From positions 290,263-354,262 of the forward strand of contig JACSVZ010000028.1 of the NCBI GenBank assembly GCA_014706295.1: a DNA stretch of 64,000 nt. The letters run 5' to 3'. Source of the DNA: Lycocorax pyrrhopterus obiensis. Lineage: Eukaryota; Chordata; Aves; Passeriformes; Paradisaeidae. The notes below the pieces were generated by a model. That model ran no database searches. It was not told the origin of the DNA and saw nothing but the letters and a program-made list of their open reading frames with translations. A program made the translations under genes and the position numbers. Positions 17,919 through 31,642 of the stretch are shown piece after piece; position 1 is the first letter of the stretch, and every line of letters starts with the position of its first letter.

Positions 17919-20900
17919 GTGAGTGTGCTCATTCCTTTGGCAGCAGGCTGCATGGGAAGCTTGTCACAGCAGGCATCTGAACAGACTGGGGGTGGTCGGA
18001 CCTGTGGCCTGAAGTCTGGCAGGTCTCAACATTTTCTATGCTGTCAATCCCTACTCCTTTTTTGAGGCCCAGCAGTCAGCTGAGACCCACAACATGGCCC
18101 ATTTCACTAGCTAGGAAAAACAGACACTTTATATCCCCCAGTTTCTCCTGCAGCTCCTGCTCTGCTCTAAACTTCGGTCATAAAAGTTCTCCTTCCTCTT
18201 TCACACTGATTGAGCTCCTACTCCTCTTACACAAAGCTGCATGTGTCAAGGCTAGAAGCAACTCAAAGCAGAAGAAAGAAGCTGTTGACAATCCTTTACC
18301 AAATTCCTTCATTTTACTAACATAAGTATCTCCTAACAATCCACTCCCTTGTAAATTTTCTGTTGTAGAAACTATATAATATGGTGTATCAGTAGAAAAG
18401 GTGGCACTAGACTGAAGATCAAACTTGTCTCTTCCTGGCATTTCCTTTTAAATGACAAGATCTGTAAACTCTCACGTCTCAGTGAATTTTTTTGCTTTGT
18501 GGGCTCTCCCTGCAGGGCGCTCTCCCTCTTACCCTTCTCAGTGTGAAGGGTACGCCAGTACCAACCTGTAGTACCCTCTCTCTGATACATTCTCATTAAG
18601 TATCCATTACTGACCACGGATGAACACAAGATACTGGGCGAAGTGTGATGAAGATGGTAGATCTGCTTTTCCTGTGCCTAGATCCAAGGGAAATTTACCT
18701 CTTTTCTTTAATAATCCCAGTTACCTGCATTTCCCGGCAGGATCTTTGAACACCTGAGATAATGAATTTTACACTGTTTTGAATAGGATGGCAGAATTCA
18801 CTCGATGCTTGAAATATACACCTGCTTGGGAAGCCTGTCTCACTGCCAGCATCGGGTACAGCAGAAGAAAGCAAATCCCACCCTGAATGCATGTTAATGT
18901 TTCTGGCTAATACAGAATGGAGAGGATCCTAGAAAAGAAGGAATCGGCAGCCTCTACTGGAAGATTTTGGCTGCCCTTCTTTTCTCTGGACTTCATCGGT
19001 GAGACCTTTCAGCTGCAGAGGCGGGATTTGCATTTAGAGCAAAGGACTATCCCTGCGGGCCACCTCCTCCTTGTTTATTACTCTTCCAGCCCATTGCTGG
19101 GCCACAGCCAATGCTTCACGCTCTCCCTTGCCGTTAGATGGCAATGCAGATCCACAGATTCTCTCTCTTCCTTGAGCCTCTGGAAAATGATGGTGTGGCA
19201 GCTGGCTCATAGAGCCTCAAATCTTCTATTTCCACCCATCTCACTTTTGAAGACTGAGGCACCTGAATTTGTTTTGCCTGAACGAAATGGAGCTCGCTGC
19301 CTGGGAGGGCAGCTCCTCTGAGTCCTCAGTAGCACAAGCATTCACTCTCTCTCCATCCAGGCCCTCCTTTGTGCGCAGAGGTTTGGGATTTTTTTGTTCT
19401 TCCATCACTTAATTCATTTGTCTTTTGTTTTGCTGTTTCCACCACCATTTTGTTGTCTTGCTTATTTCTCAGCTTGTAGCCAATGCTCTCAGGCGAGTGA
19501 GTCATGCGCTGCCTCAGGCCAAACCCGGAGGATACAGACTTCTTCCAAGGGTCATGAATCTCCCATCTGGGAAGTTATAAAGAACTGCAGTGAGAAATAG
19601 CTACCACCACAAAATGCTTTCCTCCATATCCATTTTCCAGCTTTTCCATTGTCTGCACTTGACTGGTTCATTTAACATGTGCATTACCAGGGTTTTTTTC
19701 CTTCACATTGCCTTTTCCACCAGAAAATGTCACCAACTCACATCCAACTTTTGCTCAGAAAACTTGCAGGTTCATTTGTGTTCCAAAACCAGGCAGGTTT
19801 GCTCCTTCAAAACTGAATATAAATGCCTTTTCTTTTTTTTCCTGGAGCCCCTTTGAAGATCAATTCCATGCCAAACAGTCCACCAACTCACAGTAGTGCA
19901 ATATTCTTGCTGGGCAGCTGGCCAGGGCAGTTGTAGGGCTTTTTGGGATCTGATTTGGATACTTGCAGCAGGATCTGCTTTACTTGGTGACTTCAGCTGT
20001 GTTAGTGGCAGAAATCCTCATTTGTAGCAGAAAGACTGAAAGTACTCTCTTTTAAAAAAAAATCTATTATACTGCTGGAGCAGATGGAGAGCTCCTGACT
20101 GTGCCTTAGAACAGGGCAGGAAGATGTTGACGCTTTCCCCCATGCCAGGCAAGGATGGGAGGTTGGGTCTCCCCTTGACACTCATACCTCCCATATACAT
20201 TAAAGTAAGCACCTTCCAGCTTTTCTGGATTTAAAATGTCTAAACAAGGAGGATTTTGTCTTAATCCCCAGGAAAAGTGCTCCTCTATCACAGAAGGGCT
20301 CTTTTCTCCTGGTGCATAAGAAGTTATATAGTGTTCCTAAGCCCTCTTGCAGATGTGAGCAGTGTGCTGCAGATAAGTTATATCAGGAGAAAGTGGTATC
20401 ACTTGGGCTTACATATTTTGTGCTTATCCGTTGCACTCTAAAAAGCTGTTGCATTTAATTACTCATTTCTCAGAGCATTTATTAATCATTTATTAGCTCT
20501 TTGTTCATTTGCTGTAGATGTAACTTGACATATAAAGTGAGCCCAGTCATTTCATAACCACATCTCAGGAGGAGTAAAGCACTGAGTGATAGGAAGAGCC
20601 TTACTCATCTTGGCATGTGGTGGTACAGCTCTAGTTGGGGCCTCTGGTACTTTAGAAATATAAATACCAGTGCCTTAAGCAGCCCCATCACCTGAGATAT
20701 CTGGGGCACTGATGAATTAGGTGACAGCTGCATATTGGACTGGAGATTTATAACCTTGTTTTATCACTGTTAAGCCTGTACAGTCGTTCACTCTCTATGA
20801 ATGAACCTTTCCCAGCCTCCTGCTCCCCAGCACCTAGTGTGGGTGTCAGAGTTCACAATGCTGCAGCCTTCCCTCTGCACCTTCAGTTAATAGAGCAGGA

Positions 20901-23900
20901 GAACAGTGTTTGGGTTGAGAATGTGCCCACCAGCTGAATTGAGTATTTAGGGGAGTCTGACAAAAAGCCCCTCTTTAGTACCCAGTGTTGTAGAACTGCA
21001 GGTGTAAAGTCTGGTCAACCTGACCAGGGTGGTCACCTCTCATGCTTCATCCCTTGCTCTCTCTCTGCTCCCAAACAAAAAGTCACCCCAAAGAAACATC
21101 AGAGGAAAATCCTTAAATATCCGCCTTAATGGGGGATATAATCCTTAATGTACTACTGACCACAAGTCCTGGGATCAGAGAGCTTCAGGGAACAGCAAAG
21201 GGTCTGCCTTGGCAGAATGACAGCACTGGCTGAGTGGTTTCCTCAAAGACTTACATGCTCTGCCGAGGGAACCAGGGTCAGATTTCTCCCAGATGTTTCA
21301 GTTTCCCTATGATTGCTACCAGCAGATAAAGAAACCTTTATTTCCCAGTAGCAAGAAACCTTTATTTCCATATCCAAACCTTTATTTCCTTATCAAAACC
21401 TTTATTTTCTTATCAAGCAGCAACCCACTTCTCTGTTGCCCTTTTCAAGGAGAGCAGCATAGCAAACAGCAAAAGAGCCACTGTCAAACAAACAACCCCA
21501 CCAAAAACCCACCCACCTAAGAAATGAATGTCTCTATTCTGTCATTATGAGAAGAAATTACAAGGCCCAGGATCATCTCAACCAGCTTGAGACATCTTAA
21601 CAAAGCACCTAATTTAGGAAGGTGTTTCTCTTTTGCTCTAGTCAATGGAGTAAGAAAGTTCTGAGAACAGGAGACATTTTATAAATGTTGCTTTATTTCT
21701 TCTGTCCATAAAAAAATCACAGCCCACCTGGGTTTTAAATTGCTTTTCAGGCTTTCCTAATGAATGTCTCTGAATATTTGCATGTCTTTTGTTTGCCCTC
21801 AATATGGGGAAAAGCTTAAGTCAACAAGTTTTTATTTGATTTGTAAATAATGCCAGAGTGACACTTTATTACAGATTCCCAGAACTCCGACTCCATGTCT
21901 TATCCTCCAGATATGATGTGCCAGAGACATCACCAGAGACAGACTGCCAGGTGCAGGGTAGGGGACAGAAATTAAAATAATTTTGAGGAAAGACCGTCTA
22001 GAACTTTACCCTGTACCTCTGTTTAGCCCACAAAGCGTCAGGAGCTGGTGAAATAATTGCTTTGGACAGATAATAAAACATCCTCCAGCAAAACTAACGT
22101 ATTTAATATACTGCTCAAGTCAATTTCCCTTATTTCTGCTGTCCTCTTGCTTTTAATAGTGGTTTAATGAAAAATTCAGAATTAATTGAAACTGGCATTA
22201 GACATTCACGTGTTCCAGTGAGGATTTCATTGCTTCAATATTTCATAAGCTGACTTCACTGCTATGCTTCTCCTTATCCTGCTTTCAAAGTCTAGGATAT
22301 CACCCCTTTTCATAAAATGAAGGGTCCCAATGTGGGCAGATGGGGGTACATGAGGAAAGTTTGCAACCACATCATAGGCAAAGAAATAAAAATAATAGCT
22401 GTTTTCTTCTTGCCACCATCCCCCCTTTCTGTATAATGATTTGCATCTGAGCCTTGATGGCAAAGAGCTGTCCTAAAAATAAACAGGATCTGTCTGAAAG
22501 GTGTCTGAGGGAGGTATTTGGCAACTGTCAGGCTGTCACGTATGCTAGAAGGATGGAGCTGATGGACTCGCTGACACCAGACAGGCTCTGCTGAAATGAG
22601 AATGCCTTATGCTTCCCTTGGCACTCACTGGGTGAATTCTGTTGGCCAGAGCCATCAGACCACGGTGTATCTGGGGTCTGTTCCAGGTCTGGCTGCCGTC
22701 AATGAGAGTCTGCCCTTGGATGGCTCTGGGAATTGGATCGGATCCTTGCTTTACCCCTGAGATTCTGGCTTTACACCAGGGATGAAGTTTGACTCCCTAA
22801 GTGAATGTCACGCCAATGGAGAAGGAATCACCAGGCCCTGGGCTTGAGGGTTTTTGCAGGTCTCTGAAAATGAGACCCTTCGCTGAGATACCTGGATATG
22901 GGGACCAGAGCCTGACCTTTTGCCTTTTCTTGGTTATAACGGCTTTATCCCCCAGTTTCTCCATCTCTAATAGGGGTGGTGTTTTTCTGTGTTCAAGATT
23001 ATTGGCATTTGTAGATCCAGGCATTCTTAAATGCTCCCAAACCATGACTGTGCTAAAAGCAGTTCCTGTTTCCCACAAGGTGCTTAATGACCATGTGTTA
23101 CACCATACTGCAGTCATAAGGTGAGTAAACAGAAACACGAAGGCATAACATGACTCATCTCAAGCCTTTGCAGCAACTCAGTGGCAGAGCAAGGACCCAA
23201 GAATCCCAGACCCCACCAAAACAATCATACCCAAGCTGAAAAGAAAATGTTACAAGTGGAAGCTTTGGTTCTTCTCAGTTGCACAGGGAAATCTCCACTG
23301 CCTGTGGTGTAACTGAAAATATTTGCTGCTGTTCTTGAAAGAGACATAATGTGCTGGGGAGGGAAAAGGGAGGTGTGGAAGAAAGGTGGAAACCTCCTTG
23401 TTCCCCCATGGGAGAGTGGACACTTCTCTTATTCTCAATGGGAGCTGACTGCTGCCATATCTGAAAATCAGACTGTTTTGTTATCTGCTAGGCAAGAGCA
23501 GCTCCTTTTCAGTGAAGAGCAGACCCTGAACTCGACTGTCTTGCAGTACTTTGGTCTGAAAATACTGGTCTATGTTGAGAAGAATGGACAAGGGAATTAA
23601 TGCCTGTAATATGGGCTGCAAAAAAGTTACCTATAAGATAAGGGGGTGACTTGATCTCTTTGAGAAAAAGAAAAAAAGGCTTCCTTATCTTCATGGTGTT
23701 TGCTCTGAAGTATCATCTTGTGACTGCCAGAGTCTGCCTTGCAGGATCGGTCAATTACAGCCTGTGGCTGACATCAATGCCTTCCTTTCAGAGGTGGCAT
23801 TGTATTTCCCAAAGTATGGCTAGTTCCTCTTGGCACTTCAAGGCCTCTGTGCCACCTGTTTGCCTGCTGTGCCTGCAACCCCGTGGTGCTGATCCCACTC

Positions 23901-24610
23901 ACGTGTTGAGCAGGATACGATCAGCCCTGCAATTAGACAGCGATCTGAAAGGAAGAGGAAATCAAGACGATGAACCAGCGATGAGCACGTGTGAGTCAAT
24001 ATCAGATATCTGAGGGTATGATGAGGAGTGAGTGAGTCCTACCCCTTGTGGAGGGTCCCAGATTGTTTGTGAACAGTAACTGTGCTGATCTCCTGAGGGA
24101 ATCTGCACTGCAATGATGGGTGTTCACACAGCCAGGCTCTATCTCTTCAGGGTGCTCTGGCTCTCCTCTATGAGGAATTTGTCACTATGCAGCTGTACTT
24201 TTCTTCATTAAAGTGGCCACGTTAAATAGCTGTGAGGTTGCTAAATGCCTACTTTGCTAACTGATCTTCTCCCCAGCTGGCAGCTTTTTAGAGCAGGAGA
24301 CATGAGGTTGCTAAACCCATTCATTTCTCACATGCACCCACGTTTCTAATGTCTGCTGAGATCCGGCTTTAAAAGTCCTCTGCGAGCCATTGGAATGAAG
24401 AGCACTTCATGAAGACATTGTAATTATTATGGGATTTAGGGGTGTGTGGAAATGATTCATGGAGATGTTTCCCAGCCAGCAGGCTCATGGAGCCAGGTGA
24501 TCTCTTCCCTGGAATGTGAAGCATGCAGCGTGGCAACTGAGAGAAACAGGTTTGGCCAGACATTTTAAGTTGTTCGAAGCAGACAGCCTCTTCAGAGCCA
24601 CATCCCTGCT
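17919..24610. other. Intergenic region upstream of TINCR
   Basis: No protein-coding exon recognised. It contains a short tandem repeat at 21.3 kb, an AP-1 consensus TGACTCA at 23,151-23,157, a good donor (AAG|GTGAGT) at 23,121 and a TATA-like TTTAAAAG at 24,368-24,375, about 300 bp before the TINCR start codon. Confidence 0.4.
21331..21416. repeat. Short tandem repeat, about 22-bp unit, 4 copies
   Basis: Four imperfect copies of a unit containing aaacctttatttcc in direct tandem. No transposon features. It is a minisatellite-like local expansion. Confidence 0.8.
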
Positions 24611-24670
24611 TTGCTGATCTCCCAGCTGGATGCTCCGCTCTCTCACACTGGCCCTGCTGAGCTGGAGAGG

Positions 24671-24934
24671 ATGGACACACTGCGCAGGAGCCTTTCTCGA
24701 TGGAAGAGGTACCACATTAAGGTGCACCTGGCTGATGAGGACCTGATGATGCCCCTGACGGTCAGGCCCAGGGACACAGTGATGGACCTACGGGCTCTCT
24801 TGGTACGGGAGGGCATCACTTCCTGGAAGAAGACATTTTATTACAACTCCAGGCAGCTCGAGGAGCACGAGACTCTCAAAGAAGCCAATATCCAGAATGG
24901 TTCTGTCCTCCTTCTTGTCAGCAATAAAAGGTAG
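24671..24934 (+). CDS. TINCR: TINCR ubiquitin-like protein (TUBL), 87 aa
   Basis: An intact 87-codon frame with a good Kozak context (aggATGg). The protein is a ubiquitin-fold (beta-grasp) domain: strand 1 about residues 15-20, strand 2 about 26-31, a helix about 35-47, then FYYNSRQLEEHETLKEANIQ, which parallels ubiquitin's GKQLEDGRTLSDYNIQ, and a final strand SVLLLV (78-83). It ends NKR with no di-glycine, so it should not be conjugated to targets. Length and the signature LSRWKRYHIKVHLAD agree with mammalian TINCR, first described as a non-coding RNA and later reported to encode an 87-aa protein in epidermal keratinocytes. The start is fixed by the 87-aa family length; the frame is open for 20 codons upstream. 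Function in birds is inferred. Alternative: another small ubiquitin-like paralogue. Confidence 0.85.
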   Translation: MDTLRRSLSRWKRYHIKVHLADEDLMMPLTVRPRDTVMDLRALLVREGITSWKKTFYYNSRQLEEHETLKEANIQNGSVLLLVSNKR

Positions 24935-25892
24935 GCAAGGAGCTCGTCCGCTGTGCAAAGGAAGGGGAATGCTTGGTGTGTCTCAGCCCCTTGGGACACT
25001 TTCTTGTCGGGGTTTGCAGAATGCAGACCGGGGACTCAAATCCTGCCATTTCCAGCAGGATTGAGATTCCAGGCTCTTCATATCCAGACATGCTGTGCTG
25101 CGAAATAAGCAGGTCAGAGGAGGAAATCTGGTTGCTGTTGCCTGTCCTGTCTCTGGTCAGGTTTCGTTTTCCTGGATACGTGGCCAAGCACAGAGGGAGG
25201 ACATGACAAGAAAAAGGGCAAGGGAGATTGTACGACATGGGAGAGTGTTCTGGGAACCTCTCACTTGTCCTTTTCTCTCATGCCTGTGTCTCCCCACTTC
25301 TTTGTAGTAAATACTTTCTGCAGGTTTTTGGGGGTCGTGCAGTCTTACTGTGACAGAGAAGAGCTGCGAGCCACCAGCTTACTGCAAAGCACAAGGAGTG
25401 CTGGACAGGGATGGCAAGAGGCTGCAGCTGCCCAAAATGTGTCTGAATCACAGCAGAAAGTACAGTGAGACTAGAGACTCCCAGGACAGCCAGTGCATGG
25501 GAGATCAATCACAGCAAGCACTATGTTCCAGTGGGGCTGAAAGCTGAGATAATGGACCTGGGACTCACTGGCCCACAGGACAATTTGGATTCAGTGTGGT
25601 GAATTTATGCCCACCTGCACTGTCTTTCCTAATGCCTGGTTGTTGCTGCCAGCATGATTCATTCTGTGAAGCATTTTGGGGATACTGGGTAGAGGAGGTA
25701 TGTTGTGGGTACGTTGTGTCTAATTCATCTTCCTAAATCCTGAGCCCTCTGAGTTATGTGTCTATGCTGATCAGCATTTCCTCTGCAGAAAAACCTGCAC
25801 TAAAGACTTCAGTTCCTGATTATATCCCACATACTGGAATGGTCCTATTTTCCAGTCCAGAGGCAGCTTGAAATCTCACACAAAGAAGATTT

Positions 25893-25898
25893 AATAAA
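25893..25898 (+). terminator. TINCR: Candidate poly(A) signal downstream of TINCR
   Basis: An AATAAA about 960 nt after the TINCR stop would end an unspliced transcript. Another AATAAA at 24923-24928 lies within the last codons of the reading frame. Neither is confirmed. Confidence 0.3.
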
Positions 25899-28800
25899 GC
25901 ATTTCCTTTCAGAGCTCAGCCAGACACAAGACATTTCACATCACTCAGCTAACTGCAAACCCCAAGTCACCCACGGCCCCTTTCTCCAACATCTCATTTC
26001 AGTTCTCTGATTAACTTGGCTCAGCTCCTCCTTTTCACCTTGTTTTTAATGGCAGAAGCACTTCTATTTGTTGTTGTTTCCAGTGTTTATTTTCCTAATT
26101 TTTACAGTCTGAATTTTTGAGAGTAAAAAAGGATTTGGAGGGTCTGAGTTGATGGAGTGCACATACTGATGCTTGTTTGATAAATGCCTGGTTTCCACAG
26201 TGTGCTGTGCACCTTCTCACATGCTGCAAAAGCAGGGTGTAACTGCAGCAATGCAAAACTCACCAGGAGATCCTGCCCCGGTGGGCGTGTGACTTCAGAG
26301 GGCCCAGCTGAAGTCACTGGCCATTTTTGAAAATCTAGAGCCTCTTGCTCAAAGTCCCAGCTCAATTTTTTTAAGTACATCCAAAAGGGAATGGGATTTC
26401 TAATACTTTTTTCCTTGGATTTCCTGGAAACCTCTGGCTCCTAAACAAGCACCTTTGGCCAATCTCCTATTGCTTTTTCCAGGGCTGGGTGCAGTGTGGG
26501 GAGTGTCCAGTCTCTACCTGAAGTCACATCTCCTCGATTTTTTTGACAGAAAGGATTATTGTGCCAACCTCAGCCACTCCCAGAGGGTTTTCTGTGGCAT
26601 GTAAATGCCCAGATATTGGCAACACATTTCTCTAAAGGCTCATGGGGTGACTGAGCTATGGTAGGAGAGTTCCCTTAGATATTTCTGAGATGTGCTCATG
26701 TGTGGCTAGGCAGTCACCGCCCTGCGTGGGACAGTCCTGGGCTGAGGGCAGGTTGTGACTCAGCACCTTGCCAGGTCTTCAGCACAGAGAGGTTCTAGAG
26801 GATTTTAGATGCCTGTCTCTCACTGCCACTGGGACTTAGGAAATACAGACTGGGAGAAGGCTGTATTGTAACTGAGATTACAGTACCAATTTGAGTCTTA
26901 AGATTACTCAAGTAGATCTTTAGGTATTATAAATCCATATTGCACCAACAGTGTCTTTGGAAATACACTGGTCTGTATCAGCTGGGCAACAGTGAATAAC
27001 CACGGGGACTATAACAAGAGTAGCCCATGCAGTGTTGGGACTGTCTAGGGGCCACAGGAGCAGAGGGGGTAGAGAAAACATAGTGCTGCATTTGGACAGC
27101 AGTCCTGAGGATTTAAGAGTTGGTTTTAGTGTTTTCACCAACTCAGTGAAGTATGGACCCTCCCGATCAAAGGCAAGCATCTACTTCTTCAGTTCTCCCT
27201 GAAAATCTCGGTGTCTCCTACTTACTCTTTTGTACTGAGGTACCAGCCAAAGACAGCAATATTAATTCCAAAAGTGGAGTTGCTGTGATTGCCAAGGTCT
27301 GCAGCTCAGTGTCGTGCCTATAAATATTAATGGTCACTCTGCATGCTGTGTGTTCCTACAATGGGCTCACGGGACAGTTTGCTTTGAACCAGAGAAAACA
27401 TGAAAATGACCCTATTTTTCATCCTCCCCTCCCCGCTTAATGCCTTTGTAGATAATTGGCATTTAGCAAAGGCCAAGTCAGCATTTCCACTTCTTGCTGG
27501 TATTTTCTGGGGTTTGTAACTTAGTCATAAAAATTCACTTAAGGCGGCAGCTTGGCAGGAAAGGGATCAGCATACCAGCTAATGCTGAAAATTTATTTAG
27601 ACGTTAATGTTTAAAAGTTCGAGCAAGCCATTTTGGAGATCAGTCAACATGACCTCTCTCCCTGGGAAAACACATGGGCTGGCCAGAACTGCGAATATCA
27701 CATCCACCTAGGATGCAATTCCCCTTTGTGCAGAGCCTGTTAATCACATTACTGCTGTGCTGACTGAAATTGCAATCCTTTTGCAGTAGAGGCTGAGCAA
27801 AGAACTCGCTGAAAAACAGTTTCTGCCCTAGAGAGTGACATATTACAATAACATTGTTTGCCAGTGGGTAAAACAAGCAAAGCAAGAGTTGAAATGGAAA
27901 TGAAGCAGAGAAATGCCCCAGCTCAGTGGCCAAGGGCCAGCATGTGGTGTTCAGGCCACTACTGCCCAACAGGAGACCACCAGTGGGTCTTGTCATGAGC
28001 AGAACAGCCACCCAGCACAGATGCAAAAGCATCCACGGGCATGCAGTAGGCTGTCCCAAACGCCCAAGGCATGATCAGTCCTGGCACTGTGGGCCACGCC
28101 ACGGCAGAACCCGTTTGGCTCGCTCTGGAGGCGGCGCAGGGCCCCAGAGCCAGGGAGCTGCTCAGCTGGTCTGGTGGTGACTCTGTGGGAGTTCCTGAAA
28201 CTGGCACAACTCTTCCCGTATTTTGACCGCCACAGCGAGCTGCCCGGAAGCTCTTTGCTGGCTGCATGCTGTGGAGTACCGATCAACAAGGCCACTCACG
28301 GGGCAGTGAGCAGCAGTGCTGGGTAGTGGGCATATGAATTAGCTGCTCCTTGCTGATCATTCGTTGGCTGCGTTTTGATGTTCAATGGGAGATGGAGGAA
28401 TATTGCCTTGAACTGGTGAATCCACTACTTAACCCTTGAGCTATTTCAAACAGAGGATGTCAATGGGTGATCCAGAGCAATACCTAGACATGCCCAGTGT
28501 GCCTGTCACTGCCCATTCCTAGGTATGTGCAGTTCCAGCTGGATCTGTGTGTGGTATAAGTACAAGCACATTGACAGAGCCTTTGCTCTTGGTTCCAGCC
28601 TCCTCTCCTGTGCAGTCTCCTCTAGCAGTCACCCAGGCAAGGTCTGTGCTAATAAATCAAGCAGTGCCTGGACTTCTCTCTGTTACAATGCTGGAGTATT
28701 GCCCTGTAATTTTTGGCTCAGTCCAGGTGCATTTCAGGAGCCAGCATGGGCCAGGGACTGCTCCTTATGGGATGCCTGGATGTGCCCATGCAGGTTTGGA

Positions 28801-31642
28801 GAGTAAGAATTTAATAGGAAAACTTTGGCCGTTCTATGCCAGCTGTCCTCTAAATGTAGGAGAAAGTCCCAGGCACATTTGATTTACTGGCACAGACTTG
28901 GCCACAGGACATGGGTCCCCTCAGCCTTTTGGAAGCTGAGGTTCATTGAGGCCAGGCAGCTTTTGTCATCATATATGCCTTGCCTGGAGAATGGAGTTCA
29001 GGAAGTCATTGGTGAATAGGTTAAATGAAGTAGATGCCAGCACTGAGTTCAGCAGAAGTCTATTATCTGGAATCTATTGGTGTTGATTTTCTGGCCTGGA
29101 GCCACCTGAAAGCATCTATCTCAGGGCATTTAGCTCAGTTACCATAACAACTCATCTAGGAACAACTCCTGACAGCTCCAGGAGCAGACCAAGGTCCCAC
29201 GTGGTATCATAGCCACTCTTAGGTCAAAATAAGCATGTCCAGGTTTCTCCCTCTCCTGCAATCCAGCCTCAATGTCCCTTGTGAGTGCCAGTCCTTATAG
29301 AAGCTTTGACTTTCTTGGGAACCTGTTCTATTCTTCAGAGGCTGTTCAGTGTAGTTTTCCAAAGGTCCATCCACTCAAGGATGGATATTTTACCTCCTGC
29401 CAGAATAACAAACCTACCCATCCTCAGGGAGCCTGTTGCATTCCCTTATTGACATTCAGTGTACAGTCTGATTTTTTGGAATCATAAACAAAAACTATGA
29501 CTGAGCCACTTGCACAAGGTCCAGTTTAGCTGATGCTAAACTCCTGCCTACGTTTGACTCCGTGATGGCATAAGGACCAATGACAGACACTCCGCAGTGG
29601 CTCTCTCCACACTTAATCACTATTCTATCACCCCTGCTCACTGTCACCAGAATTGCCTGGGAAGCACAGCAGGTGATGTTGGACCTCTAGAAACCAGAAA
29701 AAAGTAATGGGATCTACACATTTTGACCTTGAAAGCTCAGACCTGAAAAAAGTTCTTTACTCTGAGTTTCAGTGTGGTTTTGTGATGCCTGCTCTTTGCA
29801 CTGACCCTCCCACTCCTGGGGTTGCTCAGCAATTACTGCATGGAGGGGAGACTTTTCACCCCCATCCAACTTCTACAGCCTTGCCCTGTTAAGCTGAGGC
29901 CTAGCAGCAGGCTCCGAGGCATCTCGCAGTAGGATAACGATCCTTTAAATAGCACTGGGAGTCTCTCATCTCAGGGAGAACTAATTAAGTTCTTCAGTAC
30001 ATGCTTAGACATATGCTGACCTGGTATGGCCTTAACAGGCCCACTTCCACCTACCGGATAAATAATACTGGCTTAAAAATGTCCTCCTAGAGATGTGTTA
30101 CTGAGGCAACAGCCAGGTGGGGGGCTGACTATACCTCAGTGGCTGAAGGTAGTATTTATGTGTATTACTCATGGGCCAAGCTCTCTGCTGGTGTACTCAG
30201 TTAAGTGATTTTTAAGTTCTGAAAGCACTGGTGCAGCTACCTCTGCTGACACCTCACAGTGCATAGGCCAAACAGTGACATCTGTATTCAGCTCATTTAC
30301 TTACTGTTCAGCCCAAGAAGCTCATTTAACAAAAACACAGGGTTGCATTGATAGAGAATGTGGTCCATAGGATCTGAATTCCTCCCTGTGCAGTTGCATG
30401 GGACTGCAGTAGATGAAATGGAGCTAATATATCCCCCGGGGATCTGTCTTGGCTCTAGGCAAATAATTAATAAATGAGAAGTACATCCTAAACTAGGTTT
30501 CTTTCTGGTGTGATATGGCCCAGCTTCTTGGACTTCTCTGTAGTTGTGCTGATTTATATCAGGTGAAGATTTTGCCCAGTTGGGATAAATCCCCTCTCCT
30601 GTGTCATGGTGTTTTATGGGACAGATGTGTTGCAGGGGGGGCTCACAGCAAACCCTTGGCTATCAAAATCCCCTGAAATTTCAAGTGAAGACGGAAGTGC
30701 TGAAATATGAATCCTGTCCTGGGTTTTACAGAAAACCCAACCAGTGACTGATATCAGCCTCACTAGACTGATCCTTTTGTAGAACACAACAAAAACTCCC
30801 ACCCCACAGACTTTCAAATTCTGTAAGACCTGATGGAATATTTGCAGCACAGGCTCAGTTTCTTGTCATAAATTGCAAACATAATTGCAAACGGCAATTC
30901 ACAAGACTCAAAAGACTCAGCCTTGCTCTTACTGGCTCACCTGGGTAGGGTGGCTGCCTGGTAGAGTTGCTGTGGGCCATGAGAACCTTAGTTGCAGTCC
31001 AAGGTGGGATGATGAGCTCTCCAAGCAAATTCCAGCCCTGAAGAGGTACCCCTACAAACTTGGCAGAGCTTTAGGCTGTGTTCTGGAGACCCCAGGGGGT
31101 AGCCCTGTGTGATTTCTAAGGGTTTTCAGAAGAGTAACTTAGAAAATAATTCTACTTTTGCTAAGTTTAGGCCTTCTATGGAGGGTCTGTACCTCTGTCA
31201 GAAAATGTTGGTGGACCCACAACCCCAGAAAGCCACCATTTAGTGCTAATGCCTGAGGGTGTATGTGTTGAGAGCAATTCAAGCTCTGTCTTACTGCAAA
31301 CACTCTTAAAGTGCTCCTAAAGCTACAGACTACCCTTGTTCTAAGATGAAAAATGGATTTCCAGGAGCAGGCACTAAAGAGGAAGAGCCTTGCTTATGAG
31401 AAAAAGGCTTCCAGACAGTTGTGGATTATCTGAAGGAGGATGAAGGCATCTTCTGTGGAAGGATAAACAGGTTTGAAACCCTGCAAGTGGCTTATCCTGA
31501 GTTATATAGTGTGACCGAAGAACAAAACCAGTTAGAGGATGAGGTTTGCATTCTCCACATCAGGGTCAGCACCTGCTTCGTCAAATGCCATTTTTGATTG
31601 CATCTCTATAGTGCTCCAAGTATTTGCCTCTTTCTTATTCAG
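25899..31642. other. Region after TINCR, no coding gene recognised
   Basis: Short open frames only. The stretch 27.9-28.3 kb is more GC-rich and open on both strands, but no protein family is recognisable. AT-rich blocks such as 27,520-27,615 look like possible conserved non-coding sequence. Confidence 0.4.

Noticed and set aside
22227..22463. Minus-strand frame ending KRGDILDFESRIRRSIAVKS
   Set aside because: Protein-like in appearance, but with no homologue I recognise and no partner exon. Not enough to call a gene.
27640..28295. Cluster of open frames on both strands at 27.6-28.3 kb
   Set aside because: Considered as a decayed gene or retroelement. No motif, LTR or splice structure was identified.
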